Shown here: positions 43,035 to 51,961 of the stretch, piece by piece | Layout of the letters: each line of letters starts with the position of its first letter | Numbering within the stretch: position 1 is the first letter of the stretch | Assembly: GCA_002344975.1 (NCBI GenBank) | Contig: DDUV01000062.1 | Coordinates: 127,521 to 191,520 of the forward strand | Source of the DNA: Saprospiraceae bacterium UBA2329 | GTDB taxonomy: Bacteria > Bacteroidota > Bacteroidia > Chitinophagales > Saprospiraceae | Reading direction: 5' to 3' | Length of the DNA: 64,000 nt | The notes under the pieces: generated by a model | What the model saw: the letters and a program-made list of their open reading frames with translations, nothing else | What the model was told of the DNA's origin: nothing | The model's database searches: none | Position numbers and translations under genes: made by a program

Positions 43035-43883
43035 ATGACAGCAGACAATCTTTTGCAGTTTCTCCGGCAGCCGCAAGACTTGCAGCGGGTTTCGTATCAG
43101 GAGTTGAAAACTCTGGCATTGGAGTACCCCTTTTGCCCGCATGTACACCAGTTGTTGCTGTTCAAAAGCAGGCTTTCGGGTCACAAGGATTACGCCGCCG
43201 ATCTGAGCCGCACCGCCGCTCACAGCGTTGACCGCCGCTACCTGCGCAGCCGTTTGGAGGAGTTGGATGCAGCATTGGCCGCCGTTCAGGAGGAGGTTTT
43301 TGAACTGAAACCCGTGGCGGAAATTGAGCAGCAATTGGCCGTAAGAAAAGAACCCAACGCTGTGGAACTCAGCCCGTCTGCGCTGCGCCCCCCGCGCCAC
43401 AGCGCGGCTGCCGACGACCGTCCCGATCAGGCCGCCGCCCCCGAAGCCATACCCGCTCCGTCGCCGGTGCCGCGCCCCAAACGCCGCATGCCCGCTGGCC
43501 ATACTACCGACGACCTGCCGGGCGATGTGCCGCAGCCTTTGCAAAAAGATGCTTTCCGCACCTGGAGCCGCCGGCAAACTTTCCTGCATCATTCCGTGCC
43601 GGTTTCGGCGTTGAACGAAGAAAGCACGCGCACTGAAACCATCGAAACGGGAGTTCCAACTATTCTGGAAGCTCCTGTCATTCAGCCTGATGCGCCCGAC
43701 GTGAATGAATTGGCTCACAAAAGTGTGGAAGAAAATCAAAGCGTAGCCTCCGAAACACTGGCCATTTTGCTGGCCCGGCAGGGGCACGCCGACAAGGCCA
43801 TAGAAATGTATGAAAGATTGCGCTTGCTTTTTCCAGAGAAAAGCGCGTACTTTGCGGCCCGAATCGAAAATTTGAAAAAATAA
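43035..43883 (+). CDS. Hypothetical protein with C-terminal TPR-like repeat, in secG operon
   Basis: A 282-aa soluble protein. The N-terminal about 85 residues are helical (LLQFLRQPQDLQRVSYQELKTLALEYPFCP). The middle is low-complexity, rich in Pro, Ala and Arg. The last 40 residues look like one TPR-type helix pair (LAILLARQGHADKAIEMYERL). Similar proteins precede secG in Bacteroidota; the function is unknown. Within the low-complexity middle lies a copy of the intergenic mini-hairpin (43392-43407), read in frame as PRHSAA. The secG start is 12 nt after the stop. Confidence 0.78.
   Translation: MTADNLLQFLRQPQDLQRVSYQELKTLALEYPFCPHVHQLLLFKSRLSGHKDYAADLSRTAAHSVDRRYLRSRLEELDAALAAVQEEVFELKPVAEIEQQLAVRKEPNAVELSPSALRPPRHSAAADDRPDQAAAPEAIPAPSPVPRPKRRMPAGHTTDDLPGDVPQPLQKDAFRTWSRRQTFLHHSVPVSALNEESTRTETIETGVPTILEAPVIQPDAPDVNELAHKSVEENQSVASETLAILLARQGHADKAIEMYERLRLLFPEKSAYFAARIENLKK
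43392..43407 (+). repeat. Mini-hairpin (family 2) inside a coding sequence
   Basis: CCGCGCCACAGCGCGG, identical over 16 bp to the intergenic copy at 13113-13128, with stem CCGCGC/GCGCGG. It is translated in frame in the Pro/Ala-rich linker of the 43035 gene. Confidence 0.7.
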
Positions 43884-43895
43884 AAGGTATCTGAT

Positions 43896-44156
43896 ATGTC
43901 CATCCTGACTGTTTTCATCGCATTTATAGGCATTTTGCTCATGATCGCCGTGTTGATCCAAAACCCCAAAGGCGGGGGCGTGGACTCTACGTTCGGCGGC
44001 GCGCAGGCCAACCAGATGTTTGGTGCTGCCAAATCCAGCGATTTTATTGAAAAAGCAACCTGGGGCCTCGCCGCAGCATTGCTGGTATTGTGCCTCGTTG
44101 CTGCTGTGCTCGTAGGCGATGGAGCCGCTGCCAGCGAGCAACTGCTTACTCAGTAA
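43896..44156 (+). CDS. secG: Preprotein translocase subunit SecG
   Basis: A small membrane subunit of the SecYEG channel. The 86-aa protein has helix 1 (LTVFIAFIGILLMIAVLIQ), the conserved loop NPKGGGVDSTFGG, and helix 2 (LAAALLVLCLVAAVLV). It lies 12 nt behind the TPR-like gene, in what looks like a two-gene operon, and a hairpin terminator follows. Confidence 0.94.
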   Translation: MSILTVFIAFIGILLMIAVLIQNPKGGGVDSTFGGAQANQMFGAAKSSDFIEKATWGLAAALLVLCLVAAVLVGDGAAASEQLLTQ

Positions 44157-44191
44157 ACCAGCCAAAACGGGGTTCTCAATCACCCTTTAGC

Positions 44192-44234
44192 AGGCGAGGG
44201 CGTCATCATCTGATACCCTCGCCTTTCGTGTTTA
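44192..44234 (+). terminator. Terminator after secG
   Basis: AGGCGAGGG (44192-44200) pairs with CCCTCGCCT (44216-44224) around a 15-nt loop, followed by TTCGTGTTTAT. The ATG of the next gene (44236) lies right after it. Confidence 0.7.
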
Positions 44235-44235
44235 T

Positions 44236-44760
44236 ATGTATTGCTTTGACGACATTGCCTATCTGCAACAAGGCTCCGACAAGCAGCGCCGCGTATGGGA
44301 ATTGCTTACCCGGCATTGTATTTTTGAAAAATTAGCCCTTTTCGACCCGCTTCTCACCGGTACGATTCCCATTGGAATAGACACGCCCGACAGCGACTTA
44401 GACATCATCTGCCATTGCCCCGATGTCCCGCACTTTGAATCCGTTTTGCGGAGTCTTTTCGGTACGGAGCAACACTTTCGATTGCACTGTAAAGTCATCG
44501 GAGGCCGTACTTCTGTGGTGTGTTCCTTTGAAAAAGAGGGTTTTATGATAGAAATTTTCGGCCAAGACCAGCCCTCCCGGCTTCAAAACGCCTATCGCCA
44601 TTTGCTCATTGAGGCGCGGCTCCTGGAAGAACGCGGCCCGGAATTCCGGCAGCAAATCATTGAACTCAAACAGCAGGGCGTCAAAACGGAGCCGGCTTTC
44701 GCCCGATTGCTGGGCTTGGAGGGCGATGCTTATGAGGCGCTGTTGAGGTTAGAATCTTAA
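44236..44760 (+). CDS. DUF4269 protein, nucleotidyltransferase-like
   Basis: A 174-aa protein that matches DUF4269, distantly like nucleotidyltransferases. The motif TGTIPIGIDTPDSDLDIICH has the acidic Asp pair of such folds, and a further strand, GFMIEIFGQD, carries a Glu. The family's activity is not known. Its stop overlaps the kdsD stop on the other strand (4 nt, convergent). It starts immediately after the secG terminator, so it may be expressed weakly by read-through or from its own, unseen promoter. Confidence 0.8.
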   Translation: MYCFDDIAYLQQGSDKQRRVWELLTRHCIFEKLALFDPLLTGTIPIGIDTPDSDLDIICHCPDVPHFESVLRSLFGTEQHFRLHCKVIGGRTSVVCSFEKEGFMIEIFGQDQPSRLQNAYRHLLIEARLLEERGPEFRQQIIELKQQGVKTEPAFARLLGLEGDAYEALLRLES

Positions 44761-45731
44761 ATCAACCCCTCCCGAATCAAATCGTGCAGATGCACCATGC
44801 CGAGGTAGCGCTTGTTTTCGGCTACGATCAGCTGAGTGATACTGCGCAGGCGCATCAACTCGAAAGCCTCGGTAGCCTGCATATCGGGGGAAACCGAGAT
44901 GGGCGAAGGCGTCATGATGTCGGCAGCCAGTATGTGGTCGAGGCCGTTGGTGCTGCGTTCGATCATGCGGCGCAGGTCGCCGTCGGTGATGATGCCCAGC
45001 AATTGGTCGTTTTCGTCGGTGACGGCAGTGGCGCCGAGGCGTTTGGAGGTCATTTCGATGATGACGGCGCGGATGGAGTCAGCGGGTCTGACGGCGGGTT
45101 TTTCGTTGGCAGGGTAGAGATCGCTCATGCGCAGGTAGAGTTGTTTGCCCAGCGCGCCGCCGGGGTGGAACAAGGCGAAGTCGTCGGGGCTGAAGCCGCG
45201 CAGAGCCAGCAGTGCGGTGGCCAGAGCGTCGCCCAGCGCCATTTGAGCGGTGGTGCTGGCGGTGGGCGCCAGGTTGTTGGGATCGGCTTCGCGCGAGACG
45301 GGCGTGTGCAGCACATATTGCGATTGTTGGCCCAGAAAGGAATGCCGTTGGGCCGTCATGCCGAGCAGGAGGTTGCCGCGGCGTTTGACCAAAGGCACCA
45401 GCGCTTTGATTTCGGGGGTTTCGCCGCTTTTCGAGAGGCAAAGCACCACGTCGTCGGGCAGCATCATCCCCAGATCGCCGTGGATGGCGTCGGCGCCGTG
45501 CATGAAAATGGCCGGCGTGCCTGTGGAGTTGAGGGTGGCCACTATTTTTTGCGCTACGATGGCGCTCTTGCCGATGCCGGTGACGATGAGCCGCCCCCGC
45601 GATGCAAAAACAGCCTCGACGGCAGCTACAAAATCTTCATCCACCGAGGGCAACAACTGTTGCAGCGTCTCAATTTCTATGGAAATCGTCCGCCTGGCAA
45701 TTTCTTCAATACGGGTGTGCAGTTTGGCCAT
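44757..45731 (-). CDS. kdsD: Arabinose-5-phosphate isomerase, KdsD/KpsF type
   Basis: Interconverts ribulose 5-phosphate and arabinose 5-phosphate, the first step towards Kdo of lipopolysaccharide. The 324-aa protein has an SIS domain (about 30-180: VTGIGKSAIVAQKIVATLNSTGT, HGDLGMMLPDDVVLCLSKSGET) and two CBS domains (VTDENDQLLGIITDGDLRRMI, VAENKRYLGMVHLHDLI). Motif and length fit KdsD. It converges with the DUF4269 gene and is divergent from recQ. Confidence 0.95.
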   Translation of the reverse strand: MAKLHTRIEEIARRTISIEIETLQQLLPSVDEDFVAAVEAVFASRGRLIVTGIGKSAIVAQKIVATLNSTGTPAIFMHGADAIHGDLGMMLPDDVVLCLSKSGETPEIKALVPLVKRRGNLLLGMTAQRHSFLGQQSQYVLHTPVSREADPNNLAPTASTTAQMALGDALATALLALRGFSPDDFALFHPGGALGKQLYLRMSDLYPANEKPAVRPADSIRAVIIEMTSKRLGATAVTDENDQLLGIITDGDLRRMIERSTNGLDHILAADIMTPSPISVSPDMQATEAFELMRLRSITQLIVAENKRYLGMVHLHDLIREGLI

Positions 45732-45948
45732 TTTTGGTTATCTTTGGCCGCTTTTCGGGCGACCTGCTTCCAAGTTGATAAAAAAATAGGTCGCAAGGGA
45801 TATGAAAATTCAAAATTATCGTATTTTCAAACCCTGATTCCGGCCCGCAAATGTCGGCTATTCCACATCGGCGGGCAAATCCGGGTGCGCTTATTTTTTT
45901 TTCGCAGGGAACTGCCAAACGGAACATATCAAAACAGATAGAAGAACC

Positions 45949-48150
45949 ATGACACTGACCAATGAATTAACATTGCACGACGCTTTGCAGCGGTATTTCG
46001 GCTTCGACAACTTCAAAGGCATGCAGGAGCAGATTATCGAAAGCCTTCTTCGCGGTGAAGATACGTTTGTCATTATGCCCACCGGCGGCGGAAAATCGCT
46101 TTGCTACCAGTTGCCCGCCCTGATGCTCGACGGCACCGCCATCATCATCTCGCCGCTCATCGCGCTGATGAAAAATCAGGTGGACTCCATACGGGGCTAC
46201 AGCCAAAGCGACGACGTGGCGCACTTCCTCAACTCCTCGCTGACCAAAGCCCAGATGAAATTGGTAAAACAAGACATCAGCGACGGCAAAACCAAGCTGC
46301 TCTTCATAGCGCCCGAAACCCTCACCAAAGACGAAAATATTGAGTTTTTCCAACAGGTGGATGTCAGCTTTGTGGCCGTGGACGAAGCGCACTGTATCTC
46401 CGAATGGGGCCACGATTTCAGGCCGGAATACCGCCGCATCCGCTCCATGCTCGACGCCATCGGCAAAGAAATCCCCATCATAGCGCTCACCGCCACCGCC
46501 ACCCCGAAGGTGCAGTCCGACATCGTGAAGAACCTCAATATGAGGACGCACAACACCTTCATTTCTTCGTTCAACCGCGAAAACCTGTACTACGAAGTGC
46601 GGCCCAAGGGCAAACCCGAACAGACCCTCAAACAGATTGTGCAGGTCATCAAAACCATGCCGGGGCAGTCGGGCATCATTTATGTTCAAAGCCGAAAAGC
46701 AGCCGAAGACATTGCTAAAACATTGGTGGTCAATGGCATAAAAGCCGCGCCCTATCACGCCGGCCTCGACGCCAAAACCCGCACCCAAACGCAGGACGAC
46801 TTCCTGATGGAGGAAATTGACGTCATCGTGGCCACCATCGCCTTCGGCATGGGCATTGACAAGCCGGACGTGCGCTTCGTCATCCACTTCGATATTCCCA
46901 AAAGCATCGAAAATTACTATCAGGAAACGGGCCGCGCCGGCCGCGACGGACTCGAAGGGCGCTGCATCGCGTTTTATGCTTACAAAGACATCCTCAAACT
47001 CGAAAAATTTCTGCGCGACAAGCCCGTTGCCGAACGCGAAATGGGCGCTCAACTCATGCAGGAAGTCATGGCCTACTCCGAAACCACCGCCTGCCGCCGC
47101 CGATTCCTGCTGCACTACTTCGGCGAGGAATACGACGACGCGCAATGCAACGACATGTGCGACAACTGCCGCCACCCCAAGGCCCGCATCGAGGTGAAAA
47201 AAGAAATGGTGATGGCCCTGCGTTCGGTGAAGGAATTGGACGAAAACTTCGCCATCAAGCCCATCATTGACTTTGTGATCGGACACGAAACCAAGGAAAT
47301 CAAGGACTTTGGGTTTGATAAAAAAGAACTCTTTGGCGCCGGCAAAGACCATGATGACAACTTCTGGAGTTCGGTGCTGCGCCAGGCCATGCTCAACGGC
47401 TTCATCAACAAAGACATCGAAAGCTACGGCCTGCTGAAAATGACCGAAAAAGGCCATCATTTTATTAAAAACCCGCAGCCTTTCCAGATTCCGCTCAACC
47501 ACGACTACGACAAAGAGCTGCCCGAAAGCGACGAGCCGGCAGGACGCACCAGCGTACTCGACGAGGGGCTGTTCAACATGCTCAAAGACCTGCGCCGCCG
47601 CGAGGCCAAACGCCTCAACGTGCCGCCTTACGTCATCTTCCAGGACCCCTCGCTCGAAGACATGGCCATTCAGTACCCGGTCTCGATGGAAGACATGGCC
47701 AAGGTGAGCGGCGTGAGCATCGGCAAGGCTACGCGCTACGGCAAAGCTTTTGTAGAACTGATTCGCAAGTATGTGGAGGAGAACGAGATAGAGCGGCCCA
47801 GCGAGGTGGTGGTCAAACAAATGGCCAATAAATCGAAGGCCAAAGTCAACATCATTCAAAACATAGACCGCAAAATCAGCCTCGACGACGTGGCCCGCGC
47901 TACCGGCCTGAACATGGACGAACTGATGGACGAACTCGACGCCATCGTGGAGTCGGGTACCAAGGTCAATATTGACTACTATCTGGAAGACGCCTTGGAC
48001 GAAGCCGTGCGGGAAGACATCTACGATTACTTCATGCAATCCGATACCGACGACATCAAAGCGGCCTACAAAGACCTGCGCGAAGACGAGGTGACGATGG
48101 AGGAAATCCGGTTGGTGCGCATCAAGTTTTTGTCGGAGATGGCGAATTGA
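45949..48150 (+). CDS. recQ: ATP-dependent DNA helicase RecQ
   Basis: A 3'-5' DNA helicase of the RecQ family for recombination and fork repair. Motifs are PTGGGKSLCYQLPAL (Walker A), DEAHCISEWGHDFRPEY, IIALTATATPKVQ and FGMGIDKPDVRFVIHFDIP with ETGRAGRDG. The zinc-binding Cys are in CRRRFLLHYFG...CDNC, followed by a winged-helix part. An HRDC-like region (LLRRREAKRLNVPPYVIF-type) and a C-terminal extension complete 733 aa, longer than E. coli RecQ (609 aa). A TATCTTTG box on the plus strand at 45739-45746, 200 nt upstream, may be its promoter. Confidence 0.96.
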   Translation: MTLTNELTLHDALQRYFGFDNFKGMQEQIIESLLRGEDTFVIMPTGGGKSLCYQLPALMLDGTAIIISPLIALMKNQVDSIRGYSQSDDVAHFLNSSLTKAQMKLVKQDISDGKTKLLFIAPETLTKDENIEFFQQVDVSFVAVDEAHCISEWGHDFRPEYRRIRSMLDAIGKEIPIIALTATATPKVQSDIVKNLNMRTHNTFISSFNRENLYYEVRPKGKPEQTLKQIVQVIKTMPGQSGIIYVQSRKAAEDIAKTLVVNGIKAAPYHAGLDAKTRTQTQDDFLMEEIDVIVATIAFGMGIDKPDVRFVIHFDIPKSIENYYQETGRAGRDGLEGRCIAFYAYKDILKLEKFLRDKPVAEREMGAQLMQEVMAYSETTACRRRFLLHYFGEEYDDAQCNDMCDNCRHPKARIEVKKEMVMALRSVKELDENFAIKPIIDFVIGHETKEIKDFGFDKKELFGAGKDHDDNFWSSVLRQAMLNGFINKDIESYGLLKMTEKGHHFIKNPQPFQIPLNHDYDKELPESDEPAGRTSVLDEGLFNMLKDLRRREAKRLNVPPYVIFQDPSLEDMAIQYPVSMEDMAKVSGVSIGKATRYGKAFVELIRKYVEENEIERPSEVVVKQMANKSKAKVNIIQNIDRKISLDDVARATGLNMDELMDELDAIVESGTKVNIDYYLEDALDEAVREDIYDYFMQSDTDDIKAAYKDLREDEVTMEEIRLVRIKFLSEMAN

Positions 48151-48210
48151 AGCGGGGCAGGGCAACCATTTTTACTTTGCAAATGTACAATAGGTGTAAA
48201 TTCATCCGAC

Positions 48211-48450
48211 ATGAATCCGCTTTTAGAGAGAATATCCGTCAATCCGCAGGTGTGTTTCGGCAAACCCTGCATCAAGGGCACTCGTATTTGGGTGTCTTTG
48301 ATCTTGGATTTTTTGGCAACAGGTACTGGAATTGAGGAGATTTTGCAACATTACCCCCAATTGCAACGAGAAGACGTGCTGGCTTGCATCGCTTATGGCG
48401 CGGCCATGTCGCACGAACATTTCGTAGCCATTGACATCGCTGCGGCTTGA
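48211..48450 (+). CDS. DUF433 protein, antitoxin-like
   Basis: A 79-aa protein with the DUF433 signature (RISVNPQVCFGKPCIKGTRIWV), a small helix-turn-helix-like fold. DUF433 genes are often followed by DUF5615 PIN-like genes, as here, and the pair is regarded as a toxin-antitoxin system. Here the stop (tga ending 48450) and the following ATG at 48452 are 1 nt apart, so co-translation is likely. Confidence 0.86.
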   Translation: MNPLLERISVNPQVCFGKPCIKGTRIWVSLILDFLATGTGIEEILQHYPQLQREDVLACIAYGAAMSHEHFVAIDIAAA

Positions 48451-48451
48451 T

Positions 48452-48820
48452 ATGCTTAGGTTTAAACTTGACGAAAATTTCAGTCCCTCATTAACTGAAT
48501 TATTCAAGGCACACAACTACGATGCCGAATCAGTCTTAGACGAACAACTATCAGGTGCTCCAGATTCAGATATATATGAGGTTTGCAGGCAGGAAAATCG
48601 CTGCCTGATAACATTTGACTTAGATTTCGCCAATATACTCCGCTTTCCCGCTGAATCAACTCAAGGAATTGTTGTTATTCGCACGAACCAGATCATCACG
48701 CTGGAAGTCATGAAACAAATGCTGGAGATACTCCTCCAACTTTTTGAATCATCTTCCCCCACGGGCTGCCTGTGGATATTGGAACCCCATCAACTCAGAA
48801 TAAGAAAGCCAAAAGAGTGA
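48452..48820 (+). CDS. DUF5615 PIN-like toxin candidate
   Basis: A 122-aa protein of the DUF5615 PIN-like family. Conserved acidic residues are in LDENFSPS (Asp, Glu), FDLDFAN (Asp) and the Asp/Glu in GAPDSDIYEVC, positions that fit a PIN-type metal site. The frame also opens at a TTG (48431), but the ATG at 48452 is preferred. Together with the DUF433 gene it makes a second toxin-antitoxin-like pair in this window. Confidence 0.84.
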   Translation: MLRFKLDENFSPSLTELFKAHNYDAESVLDEQLSGAPDSDIYEVCRQENRCLITFDLDFANILRFPAESTQGIVVIRTNQIITLEVMKQMLEILLQLFESSSPTGCLWILEPHQLRIRKPKE

Positions 48821-48950
48821 AAGTCGGCCTCGCTCACCTTGCATCTCTCCAGTTGAGGTACTTTTACCGAATACAGACCGTAGTTATGATACAGCTATAC
48901 CGGAAAATTTCGGAGTTTTATCAAAATTTCAACCGTCACGCTACCTCAAC

Positions 48951-50951
48951 ATGAAATACCTCCTCCTCCTCTCCCTCCTCCCGCTGCTCCTTTCCGCGCA
49001 GCCGGCTACCCGGAAACAACAGCCGCCTTTTCAGGAATTCCGCTTGGACAATGGCCTCAGAGTCATGGTGGTACAAAACAAAAAGCTGCCCGATCTGCAC
49101 TTTCACTTTTTCACCCAACTGCCCGTAGCCCCCGAAGAAAACTTAGTCGGATACGAGGAACTCACCGCCGTCATGCAGGCCATAGGGCCGGCGTCCAAAG
49201 CAATGTGGGACGAGCAGGTTGCCCACTGGGGCGCTCTGTTTACTGCCGGCCCCGATGGCATCATGGCAGTTTGCCAAGCCCGGTATCGGGAACAGATGAT
49301 GGCGTTTATGGCCGACATGGTGCTGCGGCCCGCCTTTGATCCTGTTGATTTTGAACAACTTAAAATCCGTCGTCTCGCCAAACTGAACACTGAAATAAAC
49401 ACACCCGCCACCGTAGCCGCCAATGTGGCCGCCGTGCTCGCCTTCGGAAAAACACACCCTTACGGAGAATTGCCCACGCCGCAAACCATCCGCAACATAG
49501 AGCTGAAGCACTGCCGCACATACTACCACGCTTTTTATCGCCCCGAAATGTCCTGTTTGGTCATCATGGGCGATGTTCGGCTGCCCGATGCCCGGAAATT
49601 AGTGGAGTCACATTTTTCCAATTGGCAACAGGGCGGCATTCTCACCCAGTCTTTCGAGCTGCCTCCCCTACCCCGCTCCACACAAATAGCCTACGTTGCG
49701 CTCCCCGATGCCGATACTGCCGCCGTCCGCATGGCGTACCCCGTGCAACTCCGGCCCGGCGATCCCGATTTTTGGAAAACCTTGCTGCTCAATACCGTTC
49801 TGCTCCAGCGTCTCAACGACAAGGCCGGAAAGTTTGCCACCGATTTTCAATTCGGTATCACACCCGACCGAGAAATGGCGCTCTTCGTAGCAGCGGCCAA
49901 AGTCCCCTCCCGGCATAGCGACAGCCTCGTAGGCCTGCTTTTGAACGAAATAGAAGTCTTGCGCCGCGAACCGCTTTCTGAAACTGAGATGGAGCGAGCC
50001 AGACAACTGCTACACGATACTTGGAAATGGACTTGGGGACGGCCATTCCGCGTCAGTCGTTTCGCCATAGACGTGGCGCGGTATCGCCTTCCGGCAGATT
50101 TTTTTCATCGTTGGAGGGAGCAGATTTCTAAAACAACGCCGCAGCAACTCCATGCCGCCGCCCGAAAATACCTGCCCGAAGAACAGGCGCACATCCTGGT
50201 GGCAGGCCAACGGGAAGACGCCGCCGCCCTCACCCGTTTCGATGGAGACGGCAGGGTAGTTTTTTATGATGTGTACGGTACCCCCATAGACGACAACAAC
50301 CTCCTGATGCCGGAGGGCTTAGACGCAAAGGGCATCATTGAGGGGTACATACAGGCCGTAGGCGGGCAGGAACGCTTGGCCTCCATTTCCGACCTGACGC
50401 TGCACATGAGCGCGCAGGTGCAAGGGCAGGAAGTGAAAATGACGATACAAAAAAAGGGCCCCGGCAAGGCGCTTGTCGTCTCCTCGGTGCAGGGCAACGT
50501 GCTGACAAAGATTGCCTTCGACGGAGCGCAGGCCTCGGTGTATGCGATGGGCGAAAAACAAGCATTGGACGATCAGGCAACGGCTTCCATCCAACGGCAG
50601 GCTTGGCTGTTCCCGGAAATCGAGTACCTTCGCAGCGGTTCTTTGTCGTTTGGAGGCTTGGAGGATATAAATGGCCGAAAAGCCTGGCGCGTGGATGTAG
50701 TGACGCAAAAAGGGTACGCCTGTTCAGAGTATTACGATGTGGAGACGGCGCTGAAGTTGCGTTCGGTGACCATCGAGGCCGGCATGAGGGTGGTGAATAA
50801 CTACTCCGATTACCGGGAGCAGCAGGGTATTTTGCTTCCTTTTGAAATTTTGACGACTTTTGCCGGCGAACAGCAGCCGCCCATGTTGATGCGGGTGAGT
50901 GAGGCAAAGTTGAACACGGGATTGAGCGACAGTATTTTTTTCATCAGATAA
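48951..50951 (+). CDS. M16-like protein without the zinc motif, fused to a LolA-like domain
   Basis: An exported 666-aa protein (signal MKYLLLLSLLPLLLSAQ). Residues about 25-430 have the M16 peptidase fold (FRLDNGLRVMVVQNKKLPDLHF, TYYHAFYRPEMSCLVIMGDV, NDKAGKFATDFQ). The expected HxxEH zinc motif after the first strand is absent: that place reads VGYEELTAVM. Residues about 455-666 resemble the LolA/outer-membrane lipoprotein-sorting fold (IQAVGGQERLASISDLTLHM, RVSEAKLNTGLSDSIFFI). A catalytically dead M16 subunit can pair with an active partner, but no partner gene is visible. Function unknown. Confidence 0.82.
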   Translation: MKYLLLLSLLPLLLSAQPATRKQQPPFQEFRLDNGLRVMVVQNKKLPDLHFHFFTQLPVAPEENLVGYEELTAVMQAIGPASKAMWDEQVAHWGALFTAGPDGIMAVCQARYREQMMAFMADMVLRPAFDPVDFEQLKIRRLAKLNTEINTPATVAANVAAVLAFGKTHPYGELPTPQTIRNIELKHCRTYYHAFYRPEMSCLVIMGDVRLPDARKLVESHFSNWQQGGILTQSFELPPLPRSTQIAYVALPDADTAAVRMAYPVQLRPGDPDFWKTLLLNTVLLQRLNDKAGKFATDFQFGITPDREMALFVAAAKVPSRHSDSLVGLLLNEIEVLRREPLSETEMERARQLLHDTWKWTWGRPFRVSRFAIDVARYRLPADFFHRWREQISKTTPQQLHAAARKYLPEEQAHILVAGQREDAAALTRFDGDGRVVFYDVYGTPIDDNNLLMPEGLDAKGIIEGYIQAVGGQERLASISDLTLHMSAQVQGQEVKMTIQKKGPGKALVVSSVQGNVLTKIAFDGAQASVYAMGEKQALDDQATASIQRQAWLFPEIEYLRSGSLSFGGLEDINGRKAWRVDVVTQKGYACSEYYDVETALKLRSVTIEAGMRVVNNYSDYREQQGILLPFEILTTFAGEQQPPMLMRVSEAKLNTGLSDSIFFIR

Positions 50952-50972
50952 CCTTTTTAAAATCAAAACCTT

Positions 50973-51449
50973 ATGCAAGAAGATGATCTGATTCTGGACG
51001 AACCTTTGTTTGAAGACCAGGAGTGGAAACCCGCTCACGCTTCCAAAGGCCAACGCTTTGTCAACTACCTGCTCGATCAGGTGGCCATGACAGGCATGAT
51101 GAGTGCTTTTTTTATTTTCAGCGGCCTTGTAGAGGTCTTTGAAGATAGTAAATTAGGCAATTGGATCATTGGAGCCATCTCTGCGCTCATTTATTACACC
51201 CTCATGGAGAGCTTTCTGCAAGGCAAATCACTCGGCAAATACGTCACCAAAACGCGGGTCGTTACGCACGAGGGCTACCAGCCGGAACTTTCCACCATTT
51301 TGGTCAGATCGCTGAGCCGCGTAGTGCCTTTTGATGCGCTGTCGTTTTTGTTCAAAGAACCCGGCGGCTGGCACGATGAGTGGTCCAAAACTTATGTGGT
51401 AGAAGATCGCTGCCTGCGGGTCAACCGCTCTCCTGTCGAAACTGTATAA
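50973..51449 (+). CDS. RDD family membrane protein
   Basis: A 158-aa RDD-family protein. The hallmark N-terminal RFVNYLLDQ (Arg, Asp) leads into helices MTGMMSAFFIFSGLV and WIIGAISALIYYTLM. The conserved LQGKSLGKYVTKTRVV and a following helix SLSRVVPFDALSFLF are present. It has no obvious partner: 21 nt after the M16-like gene and 6 nt before the asparaginase-like gene, so likely one operon. RDD proteins have been linked to small-molecule transport, but the role here is unknown. Confidence 0.88.
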   Translation: MQEDDLILDEPLFEDQEWKPAHASKGQRFVNYLLDQVAMTGMMSAFFIFSGLVEVFEDSKLGNWIIGAISALIYYTLMESFLQGKSLGKYVTKTRVVTHEGYQPELSTILVRSLSRVVPFDALSFLFKEPGGWHDEWSKTYVVEDRCLRVNRSPVETV

Positions 51450-51455
51450 AGTATC

Positions 51456-51947
51456 ATGATACAAGTTTTTGTAACCGGCGGTACTTTTGACAAAGAGTAC
51501 AACTATATTAACGGAGCGCTCTTTTTCAAAGACACCCACCTGCCGGAGATGTTTTCCCGTGGGCGTTGCACCGTAGAGGTGGATGTCAAAACGCTCATGA
51601 TGGTGGACAGCTTGGAAATGACCGACGCCGACCGCGACATCATCATCCACAATTGCCGCCGCTGCACGCACCAACGCATCATCCTCACGCACGGCACCGA
51701 TCGCATGGTGGAAACTGCCCGGCACCTGGCTCAGGCGGGCATCGAAGACAAAACCATTGTACTCACCGGGGCCATGATTCCTTACGCTTTCGGCACTTCT
51801 TCCGACGGTTTTTTCAATCTCGGCAGCGCGCTGGCTTTTGCGCAAACACTGCCGCCGGGCGTGTATGTGGTGATGAACGGGCGCTATTTCGAGTGGGATC
51901 ATGTGCGCAAAAACCTGAACACCGGCAATTTTGAGGAGGTGTCCTAA
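51456..51947 (+). CDS. One-domain asparaginase-like protein
   Basis: A 163-aa protein covering only the N-terminal domain of L-asparaginases (which are about 330 aa). Present are VTGGTFDKEY with the nucleophile Thr, and LTHGTDRMVETA with the second catalytic Thr-Asp pair. LTGAMIPYAFGTSSDGFFN is also conserved. The C-terminal domain, which completes the dimer active site in classical enzymes, is missing. This short form may act on other amides or as a binding protein. The stop is followed by 14 nt before the end of the convergent AAA/nuclease gene. Confidence 0.85.
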   Translation: MIQVFVTGGTFDKEYNYINGALFFKDTHLPEMFSRGRCTVEVDVKTLMMVDSLEMTDADRDIIIHNCRRCTHQRIILTHGTDRMVETARHLAQAGIEDKTIVLTGAMIPYAFGTSSDGFFNLGSALAFAQTLPPGVYVVMNGRYFEWDHVRKNLNTGNFEEVS

Positions 51948-51961
51948 CGAATGAAAGTAAG

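Noticed and set aside
45967..48165. 732-aa frame on the minus strand opposite recQ
   Set aside because: It is the exact reverse of recQ and has a low-complexity His/Val/Phe/Gly-rich composition with no domain. GC-rich DNA with biased codons gives long antisense frames.
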